64,000 nucleotides of DNA, taken from the NCBI RefSeq assembly GCF_963576675.1, contig NC_088913.1:23763001-23827000 (forward strand), read 5' to 3'. This DNA comes from Euphorbia lathyris (taxonomy: Eukaryota; Streptophyta; Magnoliopsida; Malpighiales; Euphorbiaceae). Position numbers and translations under genes: made by a program. Position 1 is the stretch's first letter. Each line of letters begins with the position of its first letter. The notes under the pieces are model-generated. The model ran no database searches and was not told the DNA's origin. It was given only the letters and a program-made list of their open reading frames with translations. Positions 31,683-43,407 of this stretch are shown here, piece after piece.

Positions 31683-33364
31683 TTAAAACTTTACTTGTCC
31701 CCAAGTAAACTAAAAAAAACTAAACCCGCAATCACAAGCAAGCTAGAAAGCCTCCTGGTTTGACTAGGCGCTTGACACAATTCCGAGCATCTGTAATTAC
31801 ATGCATTCGGAAATACAAAGTAGAGACACGATATCCAAAAGCCGCATTTCAATTATCATAGGTCATATGTTTTAAGAAAAAGGACACATGTTCAATTAAA
31901 CGAGCTTGAGGGGATCGCTAAGTAAAACACTTCACCATAGGTAGTTCACTCATTTCACACAATTTTAGTGGCTAAAGTGTTTACTCTCGGCTTATGTTCT
32001 TGCTTAGGATTACGTTGATTTTGCACGTTCATCCGAGTTCCTCTACTATGCTATATGACTCCGATGATATCAAAAACAACATCTAATCGGGGTTGTAATG
32101 TGGTTAGAGGGTTAAAGGTACAACAAGGGTTATTAGTTCTAGCGCTACAAAAACAAAGTTTAAATGACTTTAGCAAATATGAAGTGACTGAGCTTTTTAT
32201 TCATCCCTTATTATTTTTCTTTTTTTTGATGTTTCTTTGAGACGTTTTTTATTTTTTATTTTTTTTAAGAACTGGGGAATGAAGTTCTTCTCTTTTGTTC
32301 GTCTCTTTTCTTTTCTTTTTTCTTTTTCTGTTTTTCTGTTTTTCTTTTTGGGATAGTGATGCTCATTCACTTCTTAGCCTTTTGGCTTGCTACTGTAATG
32401 CCATAAATAAAGATAAAGCGCTAGAAGAAACAAAGGCTCTATTTGAGCTTTGCAAAAGAAATTGGGTTAAATAGCAAACCAAGTTGTGGTTTGCAAAAAC
32501 AGGTTAGAACGAAAGAAAAATCTATAAACTAAAAAAATGTAGGCTCAAAGGGGCTTCCTAGAGTGGATGAAAAAGAAAAAATAAGGTAAAGAAAAGGGTT
32601 AATTCTAATGAGGCTGATTCATCGTTTATCATCTCAAACCATTGCATGTAGGTTCAACACAGTATTAGGTGCAAAATCTGTAATCTTCCACAAGTCAAAG
32701 CATTCACACAAAAATGTCAAGAAAAAGAGCTTTTTCATGTTCGCTCTTAGGCTCAAATTCAACTCACAATTCTTTGGGTTTCAATTTTGTGTTTACTAGT
32801 TTTCCCCAAACTCAAGTTTAATGTCACATGCCTTCAATTCTTAAGTTATCTACCTAAGTAATGATTTTAGCATTTCTTCAAAAGTAGGGTCTAAATGCAA
32901 ACTTTAGCTCATGCTTTTACAGATACAAGAGTTGTGTCCTACGCCTAAACTAGTTGTCATGCAATTTTAGATTCGGTTCTCAGCCCTCAAAGACAAATAA
33001 CGAAGTTTAGATTCGAAGGAGGTTCACGGTTTTAGGTCCTAAACATGCAAAACCTAAATAAAACCCGGAAAACGCAAAACTAAATTAGACACAACGCAAC
33101 AAAAATTTAAAAATTATACAATTTTTGTAAGTTTGTCTACCCCTCCTCCTCACACTAAAAATATGCAATAAGTTCCAACATTGCATCACAAACCATAAAG
33201 TACAAGTGCAAAAAGTTAGGGTGGAGAAGAAAACTTACGGATTTTATCGCAGTCGCCAAAAGCTTGACGAATTGCGGTGGAATTTTTTTTTTTTTATTAT
33301 TATTATTATTTCAGCTTCGTTCGGAAAAAATCCCGAATCGTTGCTTATTGCGGCCGAGCAGCGG
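31683..33364 (-). other. Non-coding 3' region of element B
   Basis: AT-rich with several T-runs, about 1.7 kb between the gag-derived gene (plus the palindrome array) and the polypurine tract. I find no gene. In complete Athila elements this space would hold pol and the env-like region, so it marks a deletion or replacement. Confidence 0.7.
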
Positions 33365-33560
33365 GCTGGGCGGCAGTGCCCAGCGACGGGCTGGGCGCAG
33401 TGCCCAGCGGCGGGCTGGGCGCCAGCGCCCAACAGCGGGCTGGGCCCAGTGCCCAGCGGCGGGCTGGGCGCCAACGCCCAGCTCGCGGCGAGCAGTGTCC
33501 TGCTCACCGAGCAGTGTCCTGCTCGCCGAGTTGGGCGGCAGTGCCCAGCTCGGCGAGCAG
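33365..33560. repeat. Second palindrome array, internal region of element B
   Basis: Five palindromes of the form GCTGGGC-n(4-6)-GCCCAGC or GCCCAAC start at 33365, 33390, 33414, 33439 and 33463 (spacing 24-25 bp). They are followed by CTGCTC-type palindromes near 33500-33560 that share the LTR motif. Confidence 0.88.
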
Positions 33561-33602
33561 GGCCTCCTGGGGCCAAATTTTTTTTTATTTATTTTAAACC
33601 TG

Positions 33603-33660
33603 AAAACTTAAAAATAAAAATAAAAATAAAAATAAAAATAAAAATAAAATAAAATAAAAG
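33603..33660. repeat. AAAAAT microsatellite
   Basis: About ten units of AAAAAT or AAAAT, then AAAG, in element B next to the palindrome array. Confidence 0.9.
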
Positions 33661-33880
33661 AAAAGAAAACTAAAAAACTAAAAAAAATATTTATTTATTA
33701 TTTATTTATTTATTTTTTTAAACGAACACTTAAAAAAAACGTAAAAGAAAACTAAAAAGACTAAACCAAAAGATCAATGTATAATCTAAATAAAACAAAC
33801 CTGAAAAGTTTTATTAAAACTTGGGTTGCCTCCCAAGTAGCGCTACGTTATAGTCGGTGAGCTCGACATAGAATTTCCGC

Positions 33881-34843
33881 CTAGGTGTATGCTTCTACTC
33901 GCGTTAGGAATTCAAATTCCTGAATGAATAATCCGTACCTACAAAATGGATTAAGAGCCTCTAATGAGTTTAATGAAAGCAGGAGGCCGAATTTAAACAT
34001 ATTATGAAAAAGTTTGGTTTGCTCCCTTTTGGATTCTCTTGGTAGGTCGAAGAGAATGAAAACTTCTGAGCATGAAACAAACCTAAACTTTTCTAATTTT
34101 TGAGGAAAAGGTAATTGAGATACACAAATTTTGATTTGATCTTTTATCTCTACCACATGATTTAGAATTTCAGATTTTGAACCGGGGTTGCTTACCGCTT
34201 CCGGTTCTTCACTTACCTCGAGTGATGCATGTGATAGTGGACTTGGTTCTACCTTTTTGTCATTCCTCAAGGAGATGGCTTGAGCTGATTCCCTTTGTGG
34301 GATTTCTATGTTTTCCTTTATGCATGGGAGAGCATCTCGGGATTGCTTTTGCATCTCTTGGTTTATTTGAGCCAATTGGTTGCTTAAGTCCTTGCAAACC
34401 TCCTCGTTGATTGTAACTCGTGCTGATATTCCTTTCAAAAGGGACAGCACCTCATCTCGTGAGCTAGAGGGTTGTGGAGGAACTTGGCTTGCTTGTTCGT
34501 AAGGGAACATTCCCAATTCGTTTTCCCTATGCTCATTAACAAACCTATTTGGAGGCCTCAACATGTTAGGGTTCCCGTAGGACAGATTTGAGTGTTGAGG
34601 TCTCCTCCAATCACTACCATAAAAGCTGTAAGAATTGGGGTTAGAATTATACCTTTGGTGATTACCCATAAAACTTACACTTTCATTGGTGTTGAGGCTC
34701 AGATTTTCCATCAAGATATCCATTTTCTCATTTAAGTCGGCCATGGAGGGATTGGGAGCCTCATTCTCCAGGGTATGAATGTATTGTCTTGATGGGATAG
34801 TAAACTTTTGAGCTTGCCACTCGACTTTTTCTTGCCAATTCAT
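33881..34843 (-). CDS. Gag-derived protein of element B (Athila-type)
   Basis: An open frame of 320 residues from 34843 to 33881. The middle region resembles the C-terminal half of Athila Gag: Y-N-x-N-P-N-S-Y near residue 65, then D-W-R-R, followed by a coiled segment L-S-N-Q-L-A-Q-I-N-Q-E-M and A-I-S-L-R-N-D-K where Athila proteins have A-I-T-L-R-S-G-K. No capsid domain, zinc knuckle or protease is present. The last 90 residues after L-P-F-P-Q-K-L could be what remains of the junction to deleted pol; I do not recognise them. It lies 219 bp from the primer binding site. Its role is unknown. An open frame in an otherwise non-coding element may be conserved in the family or be incidental. Confidence 0.6.
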   Translation of the reverse strand: MNWQEKVEWQAQKFTIPSRQYIHTLENEAPNPSMADLNEKMDILMENLSLNTNESVSFMGNHQRYNSNPNSYSFYGSDWRRPQHSNLSYGNPNMLRPPNRFVNEHRENELGMFPYEQASQVPPQPSSSRDEVLSLLKGISARVTINEEVCKDLSNQLAQINQEMQKQSRDALPCIKENIEIPQRESAQAISLRNDKKVEPSPLSHASLEVSEEPEAVSNPGSKSEILNHVVEIKDQIKICVSQLPFPQKLEKFRFVSCSEVFILFDLPRESKREQTKLFHNMFKFGLLLSLNSLEALNPFCRYGLFIQEFEFLTRVEAYT

Positions 34844-35037
34844 TGATCAGAGAATGCTGAGAAAAAGTGAAGTTCTAGCACAAAAGTTGATAAGTAACAG
34901 TATACAGATATGAACAAGTATAGAAAAGTATAGAGTAATCATATATCAACAAGTATAAACGATATAAACAAAGATATTCACAATGAATGCCTAAACTAAC
35001 AAATCAACCTTTGGTTCGATATTGCAGAAGAAATAAA

Positions 35038-35055
35038 TCCCCGGCAACGGCGCCA
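35038..35055 (-). promoter_or_regulatory. Primer binding site of element B
   Basis: The minus strand reads TGGCGCCGTTGCCGGGGA, the Athila-type primer site (reported as complementary to an aspartate tRNA), six bases from the LTR end. Confidence 0.9.
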
Positions 35056-35061
35056 AAAACT

Positions 35062-36683
35062 TGATGCGGTTTCTGGGAAACCTCACTAAGGGATAAGTGT
35101 ACCCCGCCGTTAACAAGTAATAAATTTCTGGTTTAAGTCCAGGTTATCGTCCACAGGATTTATTTCTGCAAGTGCCGAGCTACTCGATCTCGAATGTTAT
35201 CTAGGCTTAGGGGGTTTTGAGTTTGTTTGTTTATATTAATCTACTCATAGGTTGAATTACACTAATCCTAGCTAAGTTATCTAATTCTAACTAAGTTATT
35301 CTACGCCTACTAAGTTACTCTACCCCTAATTGATCTTTTACAAATGCAATTAACTGAATGAACATGAAGGGATACGATGATAACAATGATAGAATGTTTA
35401 AGCAATTGAATTGAAACTAAGTTGCTTGTGTCCAAGGCGATTAACCCGACCTATCCTCCTAAAGTCCCTAGTTCGTGATTCCCTTGTAAGGCCGAAACTA
35501 GCTCTAAGGCTCAGTAATTTGGGCTTAATCTTCTATAGGGTCGTCAATCCTATAGGCACTGACTAGGTCAGATTCAGCTCGCAATATGTGCCAACCTAAT
35601 TTTGGGATTATCGAATGAGTTAAACCAATCAGACAAAGCGTAAGACAAAGATTAAAACATCAAAACAATTGAATGAACAAAAACTATATTATATATCAAA
35701 GATGAATGTATTGTCACGAAGTTACAATAAACCTAGAATTCATAGCATGTATCAGAGGCTAGACAGAATATAAAAGAAGAAAAATCCCTTTCAGGGAACT
35801 TGTCTACCAATGCAGGCGTCTTTCTAGGATTTAAGGATGGAGCTTGAGCAATCCTCGGTGAACGGAGCTTCGAAGGTATCTTCAATGGAGGTTTGAAGGA
35901 TATGGAGGAGGTGGAGAGGATTTCTCAAGGTGAAAGCTAAGGAAATTACAAAAGTAAAAGATATCTAAATTACAATGAAAAAATCCTATTTATAGACGCG
36001 GCTCGGGCCTCGTTTTGACCTATTTTCGTGTCCTTGTTGGTGTAGGAAGACGTGGGGCCGAACGCGACTTCGTGGGGGCGAAATTGGTCTTTTTGACCAA
36101 TTCCCGCAGGGCTGCTCGCCGAGTAGGGCGAGCTGCTCGGCGAGCAGGCCTCCAGGGGCCTGCTCGGCGAGCAGGCACAATGCCTGGGCGGTGCCGGGGC
36201 AGTGCCTGGGCGGTGCCTGGGCAGTGCCTGGGCGGTGCCTGGGCTGCTCGCCGAGCAGCGCCCGGGCTGCGCGCCGATGCTCAATTCGCCGAGCGACTGC
36301 CGGGGGTCCCCGAGACACGATTTTTGCCAGAAATTGATCATGTTTTAACTTGCACACGCACATAAACTCCAAACAACATTAGTCCAAGGGCTAAATTGAC
36401 CCGCCAATCGTTTATTTGAGCAAACGCTTCGTTTGGTGCGACTTTTGACGGATCAATTAGCTTCAAAAGATAACGAAATTATAATATGCATGCCATTTTG
36501 GCCGTATTTGCCTAAATTGATCATAAAACGAGCCCAAACAACGAAAAGTAAATAAAACGTTTCTAATTTCTAACTAACTTACACAAAAGCATTTAAATGC
36601 GAGAATTGCTCGCTTATTAACTAAATAACGCAAAAACCCGTCCTAAAACCGTACCCAAAGATAGGGGTTTTTGACCCCTATCA
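35062..36683 (-). repeat. 5' LTR of element B
   Basis: A 1,622-bp uninterrupted LTR, TGATGCGG to CCCTATCA. It contains a TATA motif (minus CTATAAATAG at about 35986-35995) and, upstream of it on the minus strand, three CTGCTCG-type palindromes at 36112, 36133 and 36160 and the 11-bp repeats. It is the uninterrupted allele that proves the interruption in the other LTR. Confidence 0.92.
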
Positions 36684-38644
36684 GAAATCCACCTTGCAAA
36701 AAAATCTTCTGCAATTCCAAATAAAATTGGAGAAAGTGGATCCCCCTACCAGACGCTGCAAGAATAGCCAAAGTAGCCTTTTGGATTTCCTCCTAGAAGA
36801 ACTAAGATTTTAGCTGACGACAGTATACTCAGAATCCAAGCTCGAAAAGCTAATGAGAAACCAAAAGCTTCCATTACTGACATTAAAAAATTCCAGTCCA
36901 GAGTATCAAAGGCCTTTTTGATATCAATCTTAAGGGCCATGTTCCCACCATAACATTTTTTGTCAAGCATATTGACCCCCTCAGAGGCAGCAGCAATACA
37001 TTGATGGATATTCCTACCCTGAACAAATCCAAACTGATTAACAGACACAATTTTCACAGCAATAGGAGACAACATGTCAGCCAGAAGCTTAGCAATAATT
37101 TTGTAGCTGAAATTACTCATCACGATAGGACAAAATTGACAAATTACAGTTGCTTCGTTCAATTTTGGAATAAGAGATTGGAGTTCATACCAGGTAGAAT
37201 GTATCATGAGTCGAAGAAGATAGTAATCATGCTGCAGACGTCCTGGCCTATTATATCCTAGAACTCATGATAGAAAAGGCTGCCAAATCCGTCTAGGCCC
37301 GATGCGCTATCTCTGTTTAGGCTAAAAACGGTTGCTTTAATTTCCTCTGACGTAGGGCGCTTAGTTAGGGAGACATTGTCTGCATCTGTGACAAGGTTTG
37401 GGATCACTTCACTTACTGGGCTCAAATCAACTAAACTGGTTTTACTGGTGAACAGTGCTGAATAATAATCAACAACATGATGTGCAATTGTCGTCAGTGG
37501 TGCGCACACCCTCAATTGTAAGGGCATCAAGGGTTGATTGAATCTTCTTCATTTTTGTGCAATGGTGGAAGAAGGAGGAGTTGCAGTCCCCCGTCTTCAG
37601 CCATTTAACCTGGCTTTGATCCTTAAAGAGGAGTTCCTGTCTGTGAAGTTGCAAGTTAAGTTCCTCTTATGCCTGATTATATCGGCAAGCTCTATCCGAA
37701 TTAATTCCCAAATCAGAAATTTCAAGCTGAATCGACTCAAGCCTAGATTTAGCCTCCTCAATATTGACTGATATTCTACCAAAGATATTTCTATTCCAGC
37801 TCTTTAAAATTGACCGCAGCGACTTCAGTTTGTGCGTAAGAAGCTGCGCGGGCGGCAATGATAGATGCGAGTTGGATCAATGCTCAGAAATTACCTCGCA
37901 GAGCGAGTTATGAGTTAACCACATAGAGAGAAATGTGAATCTAGATATGCTGGTGGTTCCCGAAGTACAACTAACAATCAGGGGACAGTGATCAGATCTG
38001 TGACGGGCAAGGGTAGAGCCTGCGATGCGATCCCAAGAGTCCACGAAATTCTCATTTACCAACGCTCTGTCTAGGCGGCATTCAACATGTTCAGCACCCT
38101 GACACCCATTAGACTATGTGAACTGATTTCCCGTGGTGTTTACCTCCACAAGAGCACCATTGTCAATGAAGTTTCTGAACTCAAGGCAAGAGCTCTTAGA
38201 GGGGCATCTTCCAGTTTTCTCATGAGAGCCAGTAATGGCATTTAAATCTCCCAACACTAACCATTTGTTATCATTGTTAAAAGCCAATAGAGAAGACCAA
38301 AGTTCCCTTCGGGATAGAACCGAGGTGCTACCATAGACAAAGGACAAGAGGAAGTCCTTACCTTGTGTAGAGTAGCTGACCGTGATGTGTTGCTCCTGGG
38401 AGCTAAGTAGCAGGGGCATCGAGGGGATGCCAATCTTGGCAAGCAACCAAATAGAGCCACGATTATTTTGAGCAATTAATTAAAGATTGAGCGAAGACCA
38501 GAAAGAGTGATGAATCTGATCAAATTGAACCATTGGTTCAGCGACACATAGAATGTCCGGATGGTTAACATTACATAAAATGTGAAGAGCTCGCTGCGTA
38601 CGGGGATTACCAAGACCCCTGCAATTCCAATACATTATGATCAT
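36684..38644 (-). pseudogene. LINE-A ORF2: endonuclease and reverse transcriptase remnant
   Basis: From ATG at 38644 the endonuclease starts with W-N-C-R-G-L-G-N-P-R and later has G-D-L-N-A-I (about 38250) and a degenerate R-S-D-H-C-P-L-I (about 38000). RT has G-R-N-I-H-Q (about 37020), K-I-D-I-K-K-A-F-D-T-L-D-W (about 36930) and G-D-P-L-S-P-I-L-F at the junction with element B. It continues at 3353. Many stops and frame changes exist, and the codon before G-D-P-L-S-P is a stop. The ORF1 stop and ORF2 start overlap in ATGA, as in LINE-D. LINE-A was decayed or has decayed more than any other layer of the nest. Confidence 0.85.
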
Positions 38645-40046
38645 CGATACCGGAGGGGAATCCTACTCTGACTTTTGGCCTGAGCTTCATTGATTGTTAA
38701 GGCGGATGAAGATTTCTTCTTTTTGACACTTTTTGTCCAATGAGATTCATCAGAGTCAGCCGAGATAATCACCATGTCTTTCCATATTTTTCTGGCCCAT
38801 TCTAAATCCCCAGGAGTATCCATCAGATGTTTAGTTATGGCTTCATAGAGCTGTAACTACCCACGGTTCTCGAAATCAGTTGCCTCACTGCTATCTGGAG
38901 TCTGATGTTGCCCATGCGTTTGTGACTGAACCAATTCTTGACTCTCAGTATCAAATTCAGCTCTGATATTCTACAACTGCTGATGCCCTTGCCCCTGCTC
39001 TTCATAATCAGTTTCAGGCCTGCTGTCATCTTCACTAATATCCCCCCATTTCTCGGTATCTGCTCCTGCATCCTATTTTTCAGACCCATGGACAACTATT
39101 TGCTAGTTCTCCGCATTAAAACCTGAGGCATTTGCTTCCTTTGGTGTAGCCTTACTTGTGGAGGCAATATGCTCTTCCTTTCTGTGATGGTGAGCCTGCA
39201 CAGGTTGTTTTCCATCCCGGTGTTGGGGCTTGGCATGCTGTGATGTGACGTTTTTATGGCATTACGCGGCTGTGTGTCCAATGTTAGCACAGATAGAACA
39301 TATAGCAGGCAAATGTTCATACTCAATATACACCCATTGTTTTCTAACATCAGTATCAACCTGAATCTTGGATTATATGTCTTTTGACAGATCAACATCA
39401 ATTAATACCCGGCATAATGCCCAAACTCACCATTAACTATATTGTGATCAAACCGAACTGGGACTCCCACAACATGAGCAATACTGGCAAGTATACGGGG
39501 ATCCCAAAATTCCCAAGGAAGGTTATAGAAGCAAACCCATACCTGTGCAGATGATGACTTTTGTAAGTCAGGGTTGAATTCGGGAGACCAAGGGGTAAAT
39601 CTCATAATTCCAAGCTTGAGCGGAATGGCTCCAAGACTCCATACTGATTGCAAAGCAGATGCAGTGGGCATAATAATATGAAAAAAGCCCTTACCGAGGG
39701 ATATGAGCTTCCAATCCATATTCCTTTGGTTTAATTTGTGCTTAAGCTCGGAGTGCTTCCATGATCGCTCCCCTTTTGATAGTGTCAATCTCCCAATAAC
39801 CGAGTGTTCAAAAGATTTGATCCACTCTTCATAAATCGATTGCTGAATTTTGATGGCTTTGAAGCCTCATTCCTTAGTGATCCACGGGCTTGCCGACGAT
39901 GCGATGGCGATCCGATCGATGGATTTGCTGACCGCAGCAGCAAAGGTGGGGGGCCGCGTCAGGGGAGGAGACTTTAGAGAGGAGGAAGCCTTAGCGTAGG
40001 AGTATCTCTCGAAAAGATGGGTTATCGCAAAGGCGGAATCCGCCAT
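38641..40046 (-). pseudogene. LINE-A ORF1 remnant (DUF4283-type)
   Basis: Starts at the Met of M-A-D-S-A-F (40046). Fragments include L-S-L-G-K-G-F-F-H-I-I-M, then W-V-C-F-Y-N-L-P-W-E-F-W and P-V-R-F-D, the core of the LINE Gag-like RNA-binding domain. It is broken into at least five frames and ends with the TGA that overlaps ORF2. It encodes no intact product. Confidence 0.8.
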
Positions 40047-40094
40047 GACCGCATGGAGGAGGCGGCGGAACGACGGTGAAGAGAAGAGACGGTT

Positions 40095-40175
40095 AGGCGT
40101 ATGGCTGTCACGTCCGACCGCGCGGTGAGGCGTGAGGCTATCACGTCCGACCGCGAGGTGAGGCGTGATGGCCAC
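40095..40175. repeat. Left-end palindromes of the Mutator-like element
   Basis: Two related units with CACGTCCGACC and GGTGAGGCGTG arms around a GCG or GCGA centre. Confidence 0.7.
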
Positions 40176-40376
40176 ACGCTCGCGTGTCGAATTGGCAAAA
40201 AAAATAGCTTTTTTATCTCGTAAATAGTTCGTTAAACCCGTAAATAGGCCATTAAACCCGTAAATAGTCCGTTAAACCCGTAAATATGCGGTTAAACCCG
40301 TAACTACAGAATTGTACTTAAAACTAAAAAATAATATAAGTTAATTAATAAATATTATTAATCACAACATATAAAA

Positions 40377-41678
40377 CTAATACAATCTAGTCCAAGCCTC
40401 TCTCATTTCAGCGTATAGATTCTCCAAGTGACGAACACTCTGATGACAAAATAATCGCCATTGGGTGGCAATGGGAGGCACTAGAAACGAAGGATGTAAA
40501 TAAAGACGTATGTAGTGACGATAACTCCCCAAATGACAAATCACAATCTCTCACTCAGGTGGTCTTCCATCGTTCGAACACATCGGCAGTATAGTGCAAC
40601 ATCCTAATTGTTCTGTAGTAAAGAGAAAAATTACTGCGTTTAATACAGATGCAACAGCAAATAAGTCATCCGGACTCACCATCCAGTGGGACTCACCACA
40701 ACCCGCTCCTGCCCATTTAATACGTGTGAGGGCAGCATCAAATCCGTTCCCGTACACTGGCGCATACAGATCACGGTTTGCCCGCATCTCAATCTCTATA
40801 AGCACTCTCATCAGCTTCCACTCCTCTTGGTTATAGGTGATTGCATTGGCTAAAACACGAAATCCACAGTTACCATCTGCTACAACATCATGGAATCCAG
40901 TAATAAATGGTACGATGAGACCTTGAACCCGATGTAAATGGTGGTAACTGGCGATATCCGCATCAAATCCGACTGAAAATATTAATATATGAAATTTATC
41001 AATAAAAATATATTTACTTTAACTTTAACATATATATAAATAAAATATACCCAGCATCTGGCTGTTATGCATAGATGAGGATGAAGAACGACCTCGACTA
41101 CGACTACTCCTCGAACCTGAGGACCGTGCTCGACCTCATGGTGATTGATTGTACTCCCATGCACTCGGATTTCGTTTTGTTGATGAATTTCCCTTTGGTC
41201 TACCCCTAACAGTGTCTTTGACCTCAGGTTCTTTAAAGCCACTTTGTTCCGGATTTATCTGATCATGAATGTACATCGATATGCTACGCACCATTGAATG
41301 ATCTAATTTTTCAACCTTTTCCACAAGAGATTGAAAAAATCGGTGATCCTCAGACCCGTCAGCATATACTGAAGCAGTAACTGGTATGTCACTCAACCCT
41401 TCAAACGCAAGAGATCTCCAAAAAGGATGGATGCGGTCAACACGGACCGATTCATTTGTGTCAATATATGTTTTAAGCTCACATGCACATGGAATGCCAT
41501 GAGTCATGGGCAACAGCATCCGCATTCACTTACCACATCCATACTCAATCCGTGCATACACTTGAGCTCATCATTTAGTACAGCCAAGCAGTAATGTGAA
41601 ACGTGTAAGTCGAGATACGTGAAAGGTTCTCCACTGTGATTCACCACAGATCTTCTTCTCGAGTCCTCGAGTGAGTAT
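40377..41678 (-). pseudogene. MULE gene exons 2 and 3: SWIM-like motif and OTU protease domain
   Basis: Exon 2 (41678-41051) follows the intron 41679-41760, and exon 3 (40972-40377) follows the intron 40973-41050; both introns have GT and AG ends. Exon 2 has a SWIM-like H-G-I-P-C-A-C-E-L segment after C-G-C. A 1-bp frameshift at about 41515 separates the two parts. It continues with G-R-P-K-G-N-S-S-T-K-R-N-P-S. Exon 3 begins an OTU-type cysteine protease region with D-G-N-C-G-F-R (catalytic Cys) at about 40868-40848 and R-H-Y-I with a possible catalytic His at about 40515, separated by a TGA stop at about 40549. The OTU domain would cleave ubiquitin-like linkages; in plants it has been found fused to MULE transposases. 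The lesions make it non-functional as read. Confidence 0.8.
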
Positions 41679-41760
41679 CTGATTATATACAATGACGGAT
41701 TACAAAACTAATGTATTAAATTTTAAAAGATTAAAGCAAATAACAGAATAAATGTCTTAC

Positions 41761-43154
41761 TTGATCGCCTCGATCTGAGCCTCAATGTCCTTGTGCACCT
41801 TCACCCACACTGTATCAAGTGCACCAGTAGATGAATTCAACCACTGTTTCAACTGTGCATGTGAACTCTCCACTCGATAGGTTGTGGGGTTTCCTAAGTG
41901 CAACACCTTATTCGTCCATGCTCGACAAAACTTCTCTTTATGCACTAGCCACGTGGTCTCCACGTACTGAATCACACCAGGCCAGTTGCCAGTAGTATTC
42001 TTCATGGCTACCACTGTCGCCTCATATTCAGCTTCTGTTGGGGCTTCAATTATACGTTTCCATTTGGAATTTTTAAAAATTTCACCAAACTTCTTCATTC
42101 CACTCAACTTGCCAACTCTATCCTCCACATCTTTATTAATATGCCATGTGCACAATAAATGACAAGAATGAGGAAATACCTCACGAACCGGCCGCATCAG
42201 TCCTAACTCCCGGTCTGTAGCAATGACTGTCGGATGCACATCAGGTTGGAGCAAAAGCTTCAATTTTTGTAACACCCACATGTAACTACCCTCGGTTTCA
42301 TCCTTCATGATTGCATAGACGATCAAGAAGTTTTTGTTAGAAGGCGTCATTCCAATGATTTCAAAGAATGGCATCTTATACTTGTTTGTTTTATATGTTG
42401 AATCCATACCAACAAACAAGTAATAAGATCGAAACAGTGTGATCGATGTTGGATGTGCCATAAATAAGTGAGTCACGACATTGCTACCCGGCACCGCTTG
42501 CATCCAATGTATATAGTCTTTATCTATAGCAAGCCGATAAAACTGACCGATTACATCCCGACCCTCAAAGCTCTCAGTCCTGATTTTCTCCCTATAGTTA
42601 TAGATATGTCTTTGTGTCGGGCAATCCTCCGGATGTTTTTCTTTGATTGCAGCAAAAATAGCACAAGGCTTAGCTTGAGCTGAACTCATTTCACGAACAA
42701 GTTTTTTGGAAGCCGGGCTTAGTCCACTCATCTGTTTGTAGCCCTAACGATATACAGCCAACTGATGACAGTGCTGTCCTCTATCTCCAGGAATCCCATT
42801 CACCACCCAACCGCCCAATTCGCTGATTTCCATAACCTTTATCTGGAATTTGCAATCACAGTACTTTGTTTTTGTATTCTTTCGTAGTATAACATCCATA
42901 TCCACATCCTTTTTCCTTTTATAATTCTTAACACCACGAGCACATTTAACCAATATCCACTTTGACTTGCGTCCCGTCTTGTGCGACGATGTGGTTAACT
43001 CAAACCCGATCCCAATTGCCGTTTGTTTTGCCCAGTTAACAGCTTCATGATATGTTTGAAATGTTTGTTTAGGAAAAAACTGCGAGCTGTAATCTATGCC
43101 GTTTCAGTCAAATTCTTCCCACGAAACCTCCTCTAAATGATTAATAACGAACAT
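41761..43154 (-). pseudogene. MULE transposase, FAR1-like DNA-binding and DDE domains
   Basis: Exon 1 in one frame from ATG at 43154. It has a FAR1/WRKY-GCM-type zinc-binding region with F-x2-Y-x-E-A-V-N-W-A at about 43065, C-A-R-G-V and Y-C-D-C-K-F, then H-C-H-Q-L, interrupted by a TGA at about 43104 and a TAG at about 42741. The transposase core follows with M-D-S-T-Y-K-T-N (first Asp), I-A-T-D-R-E (second Asp), L-L-C-T-W-H-I and V-E-S-S-H (probable Glu). These are the MULE catalytic signs. It would excise the element by binding its terminal repeats in the nucleus. Two nonsense codons in the DNA-binding part make it defective, though the DDE block (42731-41761) is open. Confidence 0.88.
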
Positions 43155-43241
43155 TACATTCCAAAACGTGACATTTCTATAGCGTTTCAGTGTCTAAACC
43201 CGAAAAACAGCCACAAATATGCTCGGGCGTGTGAGCATCAT

Positions 43242-43392
43242 GCCCCACCATATGGTGGGGCGTATGAACATCATGAGGTGGGGCGTATGAGCATCACGTC
43301 CCACCTCATGGTGAGGCATGTGGCTATCACGCCCCACCACATGGTGGGACGTGATGATACTCATACGCCCCACCATGTGGTGGGGCGTGATG
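43242..43392. repeat. Right-end palindromes of the Mutator-like element
   Basis: Palindromes such as GCCCCACCATATGGTGGGGC (43242-43261) and three further units with (CA)CG(T/C)CCCACC and GGTGGGACGTG arms, plus a half unit, each with a CATG or CATATG-like centre. Confidence 0.88.
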
Positions 43393-43407
43393 CTCACACG
43401 CCCGAGT

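Larger units (their letters stand above)
3359..36683 (-). mobile_element. Element B: non-autonomous Athila-type LTR retrotransposon
   Basis: Without the nested element C it consists of a 3' LTR (3359-4113 plus 30728-31669), a 3.4-kb internal region and a 5' LTR (35062-36683). It begins TGATGCGG and ends CCCTATCA. The target duplication is GAAAT. The primer site (35038-35055) and the polypurine tract (31670-31682) place its sense on the minus strand. The internal region encodes only a Gag-derived protein, with no protease, RT or integrase. Over the first 750 bp of the LTRs I count about 13 substitutions (around 1.7 percent), more than between the LTRs of element C nested inside it, as expected from insertion order. 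Confidence 0.9.
40095..43407 (-). mobile_element. Mutator-like element with OTU-containing transposase
   Basis: Both ends carry arrays of GTGGGGCGTG-type palindromes, two at the left (40104-40170) and about five at the right (43242-43392). They are followed inward by a shared inverted GGCGTGATG-n2-CACACGC segment. Between them is a three-exon transposase gene on the minus strand. I cannot fix the exact ends or the expected 9-bp target duplication by eye. The left end abuts LINE-A ORF1, so the MULE probably inserted into or next to the 5' end of LINE-A. Confidence 0.75.
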
